From CAZSVE01 sp964610175 (GTDB lineage: Bacteria > Pseudomonadota > Gammaproteobacteria > HK1), in assembly GCA_964610175.1 (NCBI GenBank), contig CAZSVE010000092.1, positions 1 through 12,084 on the forward strand: a stretch of 12,084 bases of DNA, read 5' to 3'. The translations under genes were made by a program, and so were the position numbers. Numbering within the stretch: the stretch's first letter is position 1; each line of letters opens with the position of its first letter. Under the pieces are notes generated by a model that ran no database searches, was not told the DNA's origin, and saw nothing but the letters and a program-made list of their open reading frames with translations. This document shows, piece after piece, positions 7,036-12,084 of the stretch.

Positions 7036-7116
7036 TATCGGGAAAATAAACTTTCTGACAGAACCGATGCCCGGATCGAGGCCTTTCCCCTTTGGGCCTT
7101 GGCGCGAAGCGCTAAC
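7036..7116 (+). repeat. ~80-nt dispersed element, copy in the FN3 leader
   Basis: It begins TATCGGGAAAATAAA and ends TTGGCGCGAAGCGCTAAC. The same ends (TATCGGGAAGATAAA and CTGGCGCGAAGCGCTAGC) bound 78-nt segments inside the Ycf48-like gene at 10444, 10579 and 10714, with partial similarity between the ends. GCGC-GAA-GCGC near the right end is a small perfect hairpin. This copy is untranslated. Confidence 0.65.
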
Positions 7117-7183
7117 ATGTTTCGCCCGACGGCACGCAAGCATCCCACGCCCTGAAAGCATTCCAAAACAGGAGACGACGACG

Positions 7184-7795
7184 ATGAAATTCCCCAGAAA
7201 AGAGGCCGATATTCTCAATCTCGCCCAGGAGATGTTGGCAGGCTTCAACGCCCATGCGGATATCTACCCCGCGCCCCTTTTCGGTACCGCCGATCTGGAG
7301 GCGGCCATGGCGGCCCATACGGCGGCGAAGAATGCGGAGTTGACGGCCCGATCGGCCTGGGAAAAGACGGTGGCGGATAAGAACGAGGCGTTGCAAACCA
7401 TCGTCGAGGGCATGAAACGGGATATCCGCTACGCGGAGAACTTGGTGGATTTCGATGATGCCCAACTGCGGCTCATCGGTTGGGGCGGACGAAAACCCAA
7501 ACAGAGCCTGATGCCGCCCGGCCAGGTGCGGAGCCTGGAGATCGCCGCCCAGGGCGAGGGCTGGATTACCCTGGATTGGAAGGCCCCGAATGAGGGGGGA
7601 AGGGTGGCGGCCTATCGCATCGAGCGCCAGGACCCTCATGTGGATGAGACCGATTGGGAGGAAGTCGGCACCACCACTGGCTTCGAGACGACGATCACCC
7701 GCCAGGAACGGGGAAAGCGGTTGGAGTTCCGGGTCCTGGCCTTCAATAAGGCGGGGACGGGGGAAGCGAGTAATACGGCGGTGGCGACGTTGTAA
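7184..7795 (+). CDS. fibronectin type III domain protein with helical N-terminal domain
   Basis: A 203-residue protein. The ATG at 7184 follows GGAGA (7171-7175) by 8 nt, which decides the start over upstream codons. Residues 1-85 are largely helical and rich in Ala, Glu and Lys (AAMAAHTAAKNAELTARSAW, DKNEALQTIVEGMKRDIRYA). Residues about 112-203 form an FN3 domain: PPGQVRSLEI, GWITLDWKAP, AAYRIERQD, LEFRVLAFNKAGTGEASNT, ending AVATL. There is no signal peptide. Similar helical-plus-FN3 proteins occur in filamentous and large sulfur bacteria and related groups; their function is unknown. A binding or scaffold role is inferred from the FN3 domain only. The leader carries the ~80-nt dispersed element. 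Confidence 0.85.
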   Translation: MKFPRKEADILNLAQEMLAGFNAHADIYPAPLFGTADLEAAMAAHTAAKNAELTARSAWEKTVADKNEALQTIVEGMKRDIRYAENLVDFDDAQLRLIGWGGRKPKQSLMPPGQVRSLEIAAQGEGWITLDWKAPNEGGRVAAYRIERQDPHVDETDWEEVGTTTGFETTITRQERGKRLEFRVLAFNKAGTGEASNTAVATL

Positions 7796-7819
7796 GATGG
7801 GATTGTTTGCCGGACCACA

Positions 7820-8179
7820 ATGAATATGCAATTGACACTAAACGTATCGGAAGAACTGGCCGCTCGGCTTGTTCCCTTGCAGGATCGGCTGCCGGATATC
7901 CTGACGTTGGGGCTGCGCGAACTGAATGCTGAAAATAGTATCGGCTTCAGGGGGATTGCGGACGTGCTGGAGTTTCTGGCCGACATGCCTGGGCCGGAGG
8001 AGGTTTTGGCTTTGCGGCCTGATCCGACATTGCGGAAAACCATCGATCATCTGCTGGAGAAAAATTGGACACAGGGCCTGGATGTCGAGGAAGAACGGCA
8101 ATGGCGCCAGTACGAGTACCTGGAACATCTGGTGCGTAAAGCCAAGATCAGCGCAAAAAGGCAGCTCTCCATATCTTGA
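7820..8179 (+). CDS. antitoxin-like hypothetical protein upstream of an HNH gene
   Basis: A 119-residue protein with two possible starts (ATG at 7820 or 7826). The N-terminus MQLTLNVSEELAARLVPLQD resembles small DNA-binding or antitoxin proteins. The C-terminal half (LALRPDPTLRKTIDHLLEKN, then EEERQWRQYEYLEHLVRKAK) matches a widespread uncharacterised family in cyanobacteria and sulfur bacteria that commonly precedes an HNH nuclease gene. It begins 24 bp after the FN3 stop and its TGA overlaps the HNH TTG start as TTGA. No strong ribosome binding site is visible, so coupling to the FN3 gene is possible. A regulatory or immunity role toward the HNH protein is inferred from gene order. Confidence 0.75.
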   Translation: MNMQLTLNVSEELAARLVPLQDRLPDILTLGLRELNAENSIGFRGIADVLEFLADMPGPEEVLALRPDPTLRKTIDHLLEKNWTQGLDVEEERQWRQYEYLEHLVRKAKISAKRQLSIS

Positions 8180-8436
8180 CTGGAACCCATGTTCCGGTGG
8201 CCTTGCGTCGCAAGGTTCATTCCCGCGCCAACGGTTGCCGTGAGTATTGTCGGATACCGGAGGCGATCGGTTTCGCGCTCCATGAAATCGACCATATTCT
8301 GCCGGAGCATTTTCATCCGCGGCGGGATGGTTGGTTGGAGAGCGCAACCCCAACCGGACGGGCCACGATATTCTTGTTGCATCTCAACACGCCGGAAAAG
8401 GTAAAAGAACGTACAGTTATTATTGGAACTCGGTGA
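8176..8436 (+). pseudogene. HNH endonuclease with internal deletion of the catalytic core
   Basis: The 86-residue frame starts at TTG 8176 (THVPVALRRKVHSRANG). CREYCRIPEA and HEIDHILPE match the N-terminal zinc-ribbon and first His of HNH nucleases that pair with this upstream gene. After HILPE the frame jumps directly to HFHPRRDGWLESATPTGRAT, which in complete relatives lies some 40-50 residues further on. The missing part holds the Asn, the second His and the C-x2-C knuckle. A second missing segment is likely between DGW and TPTGRA. The expected CxxC appears as C-R-E-Y-C, one residue too long. The protein should not be a working nuclease. Its 3' end overlaps the truncated RAYT gene by 17 bp, tail to tail. 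Confidence 0.75.
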
Positions 8437-8845
8437 GTCGATGAGCTAACGAAGCTTCGCCCCGAACCGACAAGGCATGATTGGGTATCGGTAAACCGAA
8501 AAAAGATATGGATTTCGCAGGGGCGACCGGCGGGTCGCCCGCACGATTGTCTGCACGATGGCCCCCACAATCGCCGCCGACGATGATCGATATTCCATGC
8601 ACATGATTCGGCATTACCACCCATTCGTCCAATTCGATTTCATCGCGAATCGCCGCGGTCCGCCGCCATTCCTCGGCGACGATTTTGCCGGCATCGTTCG
8701 ACCGCATTTCGCCATTAGCGATTTTCCCGAACAGGCATTCCCGGTTTTGCGCGCGGATGGTCACGAAATAGGTCTCCGGTCGAGAATAATCGTATCCACG
8801 CAGCCGGATGGAGCGGCGGTGGTGAATCTTCGGGTCGTATGTCAT
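8420..8845 (-). pseudogene. truncated REP-associated tyrosine transposase (RAYT, Y1_Tnp)
   Basis: From the ATG at 8845 (MTYDPKIHHRRSIRLRGYDY) the protein follows RAYT proteins: YFVTIRAQNRECLFG, EMRSNDAGKIVAEEW, and DEWVVMPNHVHGISIIV with the metal-binding HxH of the HUH fold (NHVHG). After this the family should have the helix with the catalytic Tyr and a further 60-90 residues. Instead the frame turns into low-similarity sequence and ends at LTEFQ (TAA, 8420-8422), with the dispersed repeat HALSVRGEAS near the end. The nickase and ligase Tyr is absent, so it should not transpose. The frame stays open upstream through the 21-nt tandem repeat (to about 9058), and a TTG at 8920 is a possible earlier start; no good ribosome binding site supports either. 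Confidence 0.85.
8451..8480 (-). repeat. dispersed 30-nt repeat, copy 2
   Basis: Minus-strand TCATGCCTTGTCGGTTCGGG then GCGAAGCTTC, matching 4923-4952 at 26 of 30 bases. It lies in the terminal codons of the RAYT remnant. Confidence 0.6.
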
Positions 8846-8900
8846 ATGGTGAATCGGTTTCTCCGCCACGTTCATGGAGATCGAATCCGCATTATCGGAG

Positions 8901-9067
8901 TTCCGGGTCGCGTTCACCAAGTTCCAAACTGCGCGGGCAGCATTCCGAACCGGGTTCCTGCAGCCCTGAACTGCGCCACCGACTTTGGAACCCCGTTCAC
9001 CGAGTTCGGAACTGCGTTCACGAAGCTCGGAACTCGGTGAATGGAGTTCGTAACACGATCACCGTCT
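8901..9067. repeat. degenerate tandem repeat, eight ~21-nt units
   Basis: Eight consecutive units start at 8901, 8922, 8943, 8964, 8984, 9005, 9026 and 9047; one has 20 nt, the rest 21. The consensus is close to TTCCGAACTGCGTTCACCGA plus G. On the minus strand the units read as seven-residue repeats such as VNAVRNS or LRERSSE and run open into the RAYT frame. On the plus strand part reads EFGTAFTKLGT. The period of seven codons suggests coding origin, but neither strand has a convincing gene here. Confidence 0.75.
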
Positions 9068-9121
9068 CCTGATGCTCTTCCGGGCTGTCATTGCGCCGCC
9101 GCATCCGGTTTTTTCTTCTTC

Positions 9122-9151
9122 TTGGCCTGCCGGGAGCGCCGTTCTTATTAT
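9122..9151 (+). promoter_or_regulatory. candidate sigma70 promoter of the Rpn gene
   Basis: TTGGCC (9122-9127) and TATTAT (9146-9151) are 18 bp apart and lie 30 bp before the Rpn start. The -10 hexamer is good, the -35 moderate. Inferred from sequence alone. Confidence 0.3.
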
Positions 9152-9181
9152 CGAATTCCATCATCGTGGTAGACTTCGCTC

Positions 9182-10063
9182 ATGGCCGACAAAGACATCA
9201 TCAGCAAAGAGACCATCCGACGGTTGGCCGTGGATCTCGCCACGCACCTGCTCGAACTGCCTATCGACCCGGATTCCCTGGAGGTTCTGGCTACCGAGCA
9301 ACGGCGCATTGAGGACCGGCGCGCCGACCTGGTGGCAAGACTGCGTGATCGCGACGGAGAGCCCTTTCTGCTCCATGTCGAGATTCAAAACAATAACGAT
9401 GCCACCATGCCGGTCAGAATGATGCGTTACATGACCGACATCCTGCTGGCCTGGCCGGGGTTGCCGTTGCGCCAATACCTTATCTATATTGGCGCCGAAT
9501 CCATGACCATGCCGGATGGGGTAGAACTCCCCGGCGTTCGTTACCGTTACGGTATCTTGGATATGCGGGACCTGGATTGTCGACGCCTGCTCGAAAGGGA
9601 CACCCCGGATGCCTTGGTGCTGGCTATCCTTTGTGATTTCGGTGACCATGATCCCCAGGCGGTGGTAAACCATATCTATACCAGACTACAAGCCCTGTTG
9701 GGCAATAATCCGAAACGGTTCCGGGAATATGTGGAAATGGTGCATATCCTCTCCGGTAACCGCGATCTTGAAAAGCAAATACAGGAGGCAGATAAAATGC
9801 TGACCCAAATCGACGTGGAACGCTTCCCCACTTGGCAGGTCGTGAATAAATGGCTACAGGGAATGGAAAGAGAAATGGAAAGGGGAATAGCGCTGGGACG
9901 TGGAGAAGGCGAGGCAGTCTTCCTCATGCGTCAGCTCCGTCACAAATTCGGCTCCCTGCCGCCGGCGTTGGAGCAACGCATCCGGAATGCCGAACCCGAG
10001 GCACTGGCGACGTGGGGAGAGCGGGTGTTGACTGCGCAAACACTGGATGAGGTATTTTCGTAA
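9182..10063 (+). CDS. Rpn family recombination-promoting nuclease / DUF4351 protein
   Basis: A 293-residue PD-(D/E)XK nuclease of the Rpn (YhgA-like transposase) group, DNA endonucleases linked to RecA-independent recombination and, in E. coli, to phage defence. The nuclease motif is visible as ADLVARLRDRDGE with D49, then FLLHVEIQNNND with E67 and Q69. MPVRMMRYMTDILLAWPG and the LP-Y-YIG segment follow the family. The linker at about 200-245 is charged (GMEREMERGIALGRGEGEAV). Residues about 245-290 are a DUF4351 domain (FLMRQLRHKFGSLPPALEQR, then WGERVLTAQTLDEVF). The start ATG at 9182 has no strong ribosome binding site. By contrast an internal ATG at 9797 has AGGAGG 8 nt upstream. The gene appears intact. 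Confidence 0.9.
   Translation: MADKDIISKETIRRLAVDLATHLLELPIDPDSLEVLATEQRRIEDRRADLVARLRDRDGEPFLLHVEIQNNNDATMPVRMMRYMTDILLAWPGLPLRQYLIYIGAESMTMPDGVELPGVRYRYGILDMRDLDCRRLLERDTPDALVLAILCDFGDHDPQAVVNHIYTRLQALLGNNPKRFREYVEMVHILSGNRDLEKQIQEADKMLTQIDVERFPTWQVVNKWLQGMEREMERGIALGRGEGEAVFLMRQLRHKFGSLPPALEQRIRNAEPEALATWGERVLTAQTLDEVFS
9783..9788 (+). promoter_or_regulatory. internal Shine-Dalgarno AGGAGG within the Rpn gene
   Basis: A perfect AGGAGG lies 8 nt before an in-frame ATG (9797). It is stronger than anything before the annotated start of the Rpn gene. Confidence 0.7.
9797..10063 (+). CDS. candidate intragenic RpnS-like C-terminal protein
   Basis: An 88-residue product (MLTQIDVERFPTWQVVNKWL onward) could be translated from within the Rpn gene in the same frame, starting at Met206. 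It would contain the charged linker and the whole DUF4351 domain but no nuclease domain. In E. coli, short C-terminal forms made from internal starts in rpn genes act as antitoxins of the full-length proteins. The perfect AGGAGG at ideal spacing supports the same arrangement here. Expression is not shown by sequence alone; AGGAGG could arise by chance from the codons for Gln-Glu-Ala. Confidence 0.55.
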   Translation: MLTQIDVERFPTWQVVNKWLQGMEREMERGIALGRGEGEAVFLMRQLRHKFGSLPPALEQRIRNAEPEALATWGERVLTAQTLDEVFS

Positions 10064-10116
10064 TACTGTCCGGCCTTGAATGAATCGATCCGACAGAGGA
10101 GTCGAAAGCCGGTTCA

Positions 10117-11580
10117 ATGCCCTTGATTACCAAAAGGCCTTCCTCGAGGACCACCCTCTCCGCCGCGCTTTGGTCCGTGCCTTCGGGATATCCGAAAAAC
10201 AAAAACCCCGATGCGTGCGCCAAGGCCCGCTCCGCTTCGGTCCTGGCGCGAGGCGCCAGCATGTTCGCCGTGCTCCTCGCCATCCTTCCCGGTGACAATC
10301 TCGCCCAGGACGGCATTCGGGTCCCGGACAACCCCGACCACGCCTGGATGGCGCCCCTTGCCAGCCAATCCCTCCTCGTCGCTATCCAAAAGGTCGGCGA
10401 CCGTATCATCGCCGTCGGCGAACGTGGGCATATCCTGTATGGGTATCTGGAAGATAAAGCCCCGGAAAGAACTGCGCGTGCCAATACCCACCCCGCTTCG
10501 GTCCTGGCGCGAAGCGCTAGCCTAAAGGTCGGCGACCGTAGCATCGCCGTCGGCGAACGTAGGCATGTCCTGTATGGGTATCGGGAAGATAAAGCCCCGG
10601 AAAGAACCGCGCGTGCCAACACCCACCCCGCTTCGGTTCTGGCGCGAAGCGCTAGCCAAAAGGTCGGCGACCGCATCATCGCCGTCGGCGAACGTGGGCA
10701 TGTCCTGTATGGGTATCGGGAAGATAAAGCCCCGGAAAGAACCGCGCGTGCCAATACCCACCCCGCCTCGGTCCTGGCGCGAAGCGCTAGCCTATATAAA
10801 CAAGGAGTCGCCTGGCGCCAGGCCGAGGTCCCCACCCAGCGATTGCTTACCGGCCTCTCCTTTACCGACGAGCGCCACGGCTTCGCCACCGGGCACGACG
10901 GGATCATCCTCGCCACCGCCGATGGCGGGCGCACCTGGCGCAAGGTCCATGAGGCCGTTCGGGAGGAGCGCCCCCTGCTCGATATCGGCTTCCTGAATCG
11001 CCGCATCGGCATCGCCGTCGGCGCCTACGGCTACCTGCTGCGCACCCAGGACGGCGGCGAGACCTGGCATCCCGGCCTCGTCCGCCAAGACCACGACTAT
11101 CACCTCGATGCCATCGCCATCACCAAGGGTGGGCGCATCTACCTCGCCGCCGAGGCCGGATACGTCTACCGATCCGACGACCAGGGCCGGACTTGGCGCA
11201 CCCTCCACCCCCCCTACGACGGCTCCTTCTTCGGCATCCATGCCATGGATGACCAAAGGCTCGTGGTCTTTGGCCTGCGCGGGCGTCTCTTCGCCTCGCG
11301 GGACGGCGGCGAAACCTGGCAGTCCTTGCCCGTGGGCGGCGCGCCCTCCGTCACTTCCGCCACCCTCACCTCGGCCACTCGCCTGGACAACGGGCGAATC
11401 CTCCTCACCGGCCACGCCGGGACCCTGCTCCTCGTGAACCCCGATTCGTGGCAAATCCGCCACACCCGGCTCCCGGAACGCCGTGCCCTCTCCGGCGCCG
11501 TGGAAATCGCCCCCAATCGGGTCCTGGTGGTGGGGGAGGGGGGAATTCAGAGCGTCGATCTCGGGGAGGTATTCCCATAG
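10117..11580 (+). CDS. Ycf48-like beta-propeller protein (BNR/Asp-box repeats) with expanded N-terminal blade
   Basis: A 487-residue protein, probably exported. It starts at the ATG at 10117, the only start after the upstream stop; GAGGAG at 10096 lies rather far away (15 nt). Four Asp-box motifs mark propeller blades: ATADGGRTW, RTQDGGETW, RSDDQGRTW and SRDGGETW, at about residues 269, 309, 352 and 395. VPDNPDHAWMAPLASQSLL and EVPTQRLLTGLSFTDERHGF match Ycf48-related proteins of gammaproteobacteria, which usually sit beside RND/MMPL exporters; any such partner lies beyond the right-hand gap. The N-terminal 64 residues hold a broken signal-peptide-like region: LSAALWS, then an inserted element, then MFAVLLAILPGDNLAQ. 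Residues 92-226 are three copies of a 45-residue repeat. Each combines a native strand (VGDRIIAVGERG) with a foreign insert (EDKAPERTARANTHPASVLA). Folding and export are uncertain. Confidence 0.85.
   Translation: MPLITKRPSSRTTLSAALWSVPSGYPKNKNPDACAKARSASVLARGASMFAVLLAILPGDNLAQDGIRVPDNPDHAWMAPLASQSLLVAIQKVGDRIIAVGERGHILYGYLEDKAPERTARANTHPASVLARSASLKVGDRSIAVGERRHVLYGYREDKAPERTARANTHPASVLARSASQKVGDRIIAVGERGHVLYGYREDKAPERTARANTHPASVLARSASLYKQGVAWRQAEVPTQRLLTGLSFTDERHGFATGHDGIILATADGGRTWRKVHEAVREERPLLDIGFLNRRIGIAVGAYGYLLRTQDGGETWHPGLVRQDHDYHLDAIAITKGGRIYLAAEAGYVYRSDDQGRTWRTLHPPYDGSFFGIHAMDDQRLVVFGLRGRLFASRDGGETWQSLPVGGAPSVTSATLTSATRLDNGRILLTGHAGTLLLVNPDSWQIRHTRLPERRALSGAVEIAPNRVLVVGEGGIQSVDLGEVFP
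10189..10260 (+). repeat. ~80-nt dispersed element, diverged copy in the Ycf48-like signal region
   Basis: It runs from TATCCGAAAAACAAA to CTGGCGCGAGGCGCCAGC and shares CCGCTTCGGTCCTGGCGCGA with the later copies. It translates as ASVLARGAS in the same frame as ASVLARSAS in the repeats. Confidence 0.6.
10390..10794 (+). repeat. three in-frame 135-bp tandem repeats in the Ycf48-like gene
   Basis: Units are 10390-10524, 10525-10659 and 10660-10794, each exactly 45 codons. By direct comparison units 1 and 3 differ at 5 positions and units 1 and 2 at 8, so the amplification is recent. Each unit holds a 78-nt copy of the dispersed element (10444-10521, 10579-10656, 10714-10791) and the preceding native propeller strand. 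The last unit leads back to the normal sequence at KQGVAWRQAEVPT. Confidence 0.95.
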
Positions 11581-11629
11581 CGTGGCAAAAGCCGCGGCCA
11601 AATCCTGTTGCCGTCCCTGGCGACTGGGT

Positions 11630-11914
11630 CCCGGCATTCCCTGCCGGGATGACGGGATGGGTTGTTTCAGGTGATTGTGTAGGAATTCAGCACTCCCGTC
11701 GTCCCGCCAATCCATGGCGAGATGACGGGATCGGTGAATTTTCGCGGGATGACGTGGGAGGTTGTTTCAGTGCTTTCGTGAAGATTCGCCATCCCCGGCA
11801 TTCCCTGCCGGGATGACGGGATGGGTTGTTTCAGGCGATTGTGTAGGAATTCAGCATTTCCGTCGTCCCGCCAATCCATGGCGAGATGACGGGATCGGTG
11901 AATTTTCGCGGGAT
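11630..11914. repeat. 164-bp-period tandem repeat of hairpins downstream of the Ycf48-like gene
   Basis: Unit 1 starts at 11630 and unit 2 at 11794; unit 2 is cut by the gap. Each unit begins with a perfect CCCGGCA-TTCCC-TGCCGGG hairpin, followed by GATGACGGGATGGGTTGTTT. A second hairpin follows at 11695-11729 with 14-nt arms that match at 12 positions, and again at 11859-11893. The GATGACGGGAT and CGTCRTCCCG words are typical of intergenic REP-like hairpins. The first hairpin lies 50 bp past the Ycf48-like stop and might also terminate transcription. No coding region is supported. Confidence 0.85.
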
Positions 11915-12014
11915 NNNNNNNNNNNNNNNNNNNNNNNNNNNNNNNNNNNNNNNNNNNNNNNNNNNNNNNNNNNNNNNNNNNNNNNNNNNNNNNNNNNNNN
12001 NNNNNNNNNNNNNN
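11915..12014. other. assembly gap of 100 N
   Basis: Exactly 100 undetermined bases inside the tandem repeat. A round number indicates a scaffolding placeholder, so the true length and number of repeat units are unknown. Confidence 0.95.
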
Positions 12015-12084
12015 GACGGGATGGGTTGTTTCAGGTGATTGTGTAGAAATTCAGCACTTCCGTCATCCCGCCATGGATTGGCGG
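12015..12084. repeat. further unit of the hairpin repeat, with inverted loop
   Basis: GACGGGATGGGTTGTTTCAG matches 11651 and 11815 exactly and the following sequence agrees closely. The centre of the second hairpin reads CGCCATGGATTGGCG (12069-12083), the exact reverse complement of CGCCAATCCATGGCG at 11705-11719 and 11869-11883. The window ends inside this unit. Confidence 0.85.

Larger units (their letters stand above)
6628..7183. other. gene-free region with inverted repeats and the FN3 gene leader
   Basis: No coding region is supported on either strand. An ORF that runs from 6989 into the FN3 gene lacks a ribosome binding site and has no family-like sequence before 7184. The region holds three inverted repeats sharing GTAAGC arms and one copy of the ~80-nt dispersed element. 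Confidence 0.65.

Noticed and set aside
6989..7183. N-terminal extension of the FN3 protein
   Set aside because: The GGAGA at 7171-7175 with ATG at 7184 is a better start, and the upstream part includes the dispersed element and low-similarity sequence.
7112..7831. 239-residue minus-strand frame opposite the FN3 gene
   Set aside because: Antisense to a gene with a good ribosome binding site and FN3 motifs; no independent support.
8558..9040. 160-residue plus-strand frame opposite the RAYT remnant
   Set aside because: The minus strand has clear RAYT motifs, including NHVHG; the plus-strand reading is a shadow plus the 21-nt repeat.
10390..10794. possible CRISPR array
   Set aside because: The units are 135 bp, contiguous, nearly identical over their full length, and in frame with the host gene; there are no variable spacers.
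9924..11012. 362-residue minus-strand frame with repeats opposite the Ycf48-like gene
   Set aside because: Its repeats (LALRARTEAGWVLARAVLSG) are only the antisense reading of the 135-bp units; the plus strand has Asp-box motifs and family matches.
11630..12084. possible CRISPR array or integron attachment-site array
   Set aside because: The whole 164-bp unit is conserved rather than short repeats with unique spacers, and no cas or integrase gene is present.
1..12084. tRNA, rRNA or riboswitch genes
   Set aside because: No cloverleaf arms with a T-loop motif, no rRNA-like stretch and no recognisable riboswitch core were seen on either strand by reading; a covariance-model scan was not possible.

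Overview
The window looks like an accessory region of a gammaproteobacterial draft genome. Most of it is moderately GC-rich, but roughly 4.0-5.0 kb is visibly richer in AT. The gene types (fused 5-oxoprolinase, Ycf48-like protein, FN3 protein with a helical N-terminus, Rpn nuclease, Uma2 and RAYT remnants, many toxin-antitoxin pairs) resemble large, repeat-rich genomes of sulfur-oxidising gammaproteobacteria (Thiotrichales/Chromatiales, including Candidatus Kentron-like symbionts). That placement is inference from protein style, not a search. A run of exactly 100 N at 11915-12014 inside a repeat marks a scaffold gap.

Layout. (1) 1-4005 (+): a fused HyuA-HyuB 5-oxoprolinase, open at the left edge and carrying three unusual inserts: a proline-rich stretch at the left edge, a Gly/Asp/Ala-rich insert, and a composite of palindromic repeats inserted in frame. 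(2) 4062-4732 (-): a Phd/VapB-type antitoxin and a PIN toxin whose frame is cut by one TGA. (3) 4733-5389: no intact gene; it holds a decayed copy of the 3' end of the oxoprolinase gene. (4) 5390-6627 (+): an antitoxin and an intact YoeB toxin, overlapped by a chimeric, frameshifted ORF joining an antitoxin-like N-terminus to a Uma2 domain. (5) 6628-7183: no gene, three inverted repeats and one copy of an ~80-nt dispersed element. (6) 7184-8436 (+): an FN3 protein, an antitoxin-like protein and an HNH protein with its catalytic core deleted. (7) 8420-9067: a truncated REP-associated tyrosine transposase on the minus strand and a degenerate 21-nt tandem repeat. (8) 9182-10063 (+): an Rpn/DUF4351 nuclease with a strong internal ribosome binding site and ATG that would make an 88-residue C-terminal protein. 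(9) 10117-11580 (+): a Ycf48-like beta-propeller protein with three near-identical 135-bp in-frame repeats. (10) 11630-12084: a 164-bp-period tandem repeat of hairpins, broken by the gap.

Two themes link the genes. First, small toxin-antitoxin or nuclease modules have accumulated here and several are broken. Second, short palindromic elements have entered coding sequence while keeping the frame, much like Rickettsia palindromic elements; one of them sits in the untranslated leader of the FN3 gene and four times inside the Ycf48-like gene. The most testable new point is the intragenic RpnS-like start in the Rpn gene.
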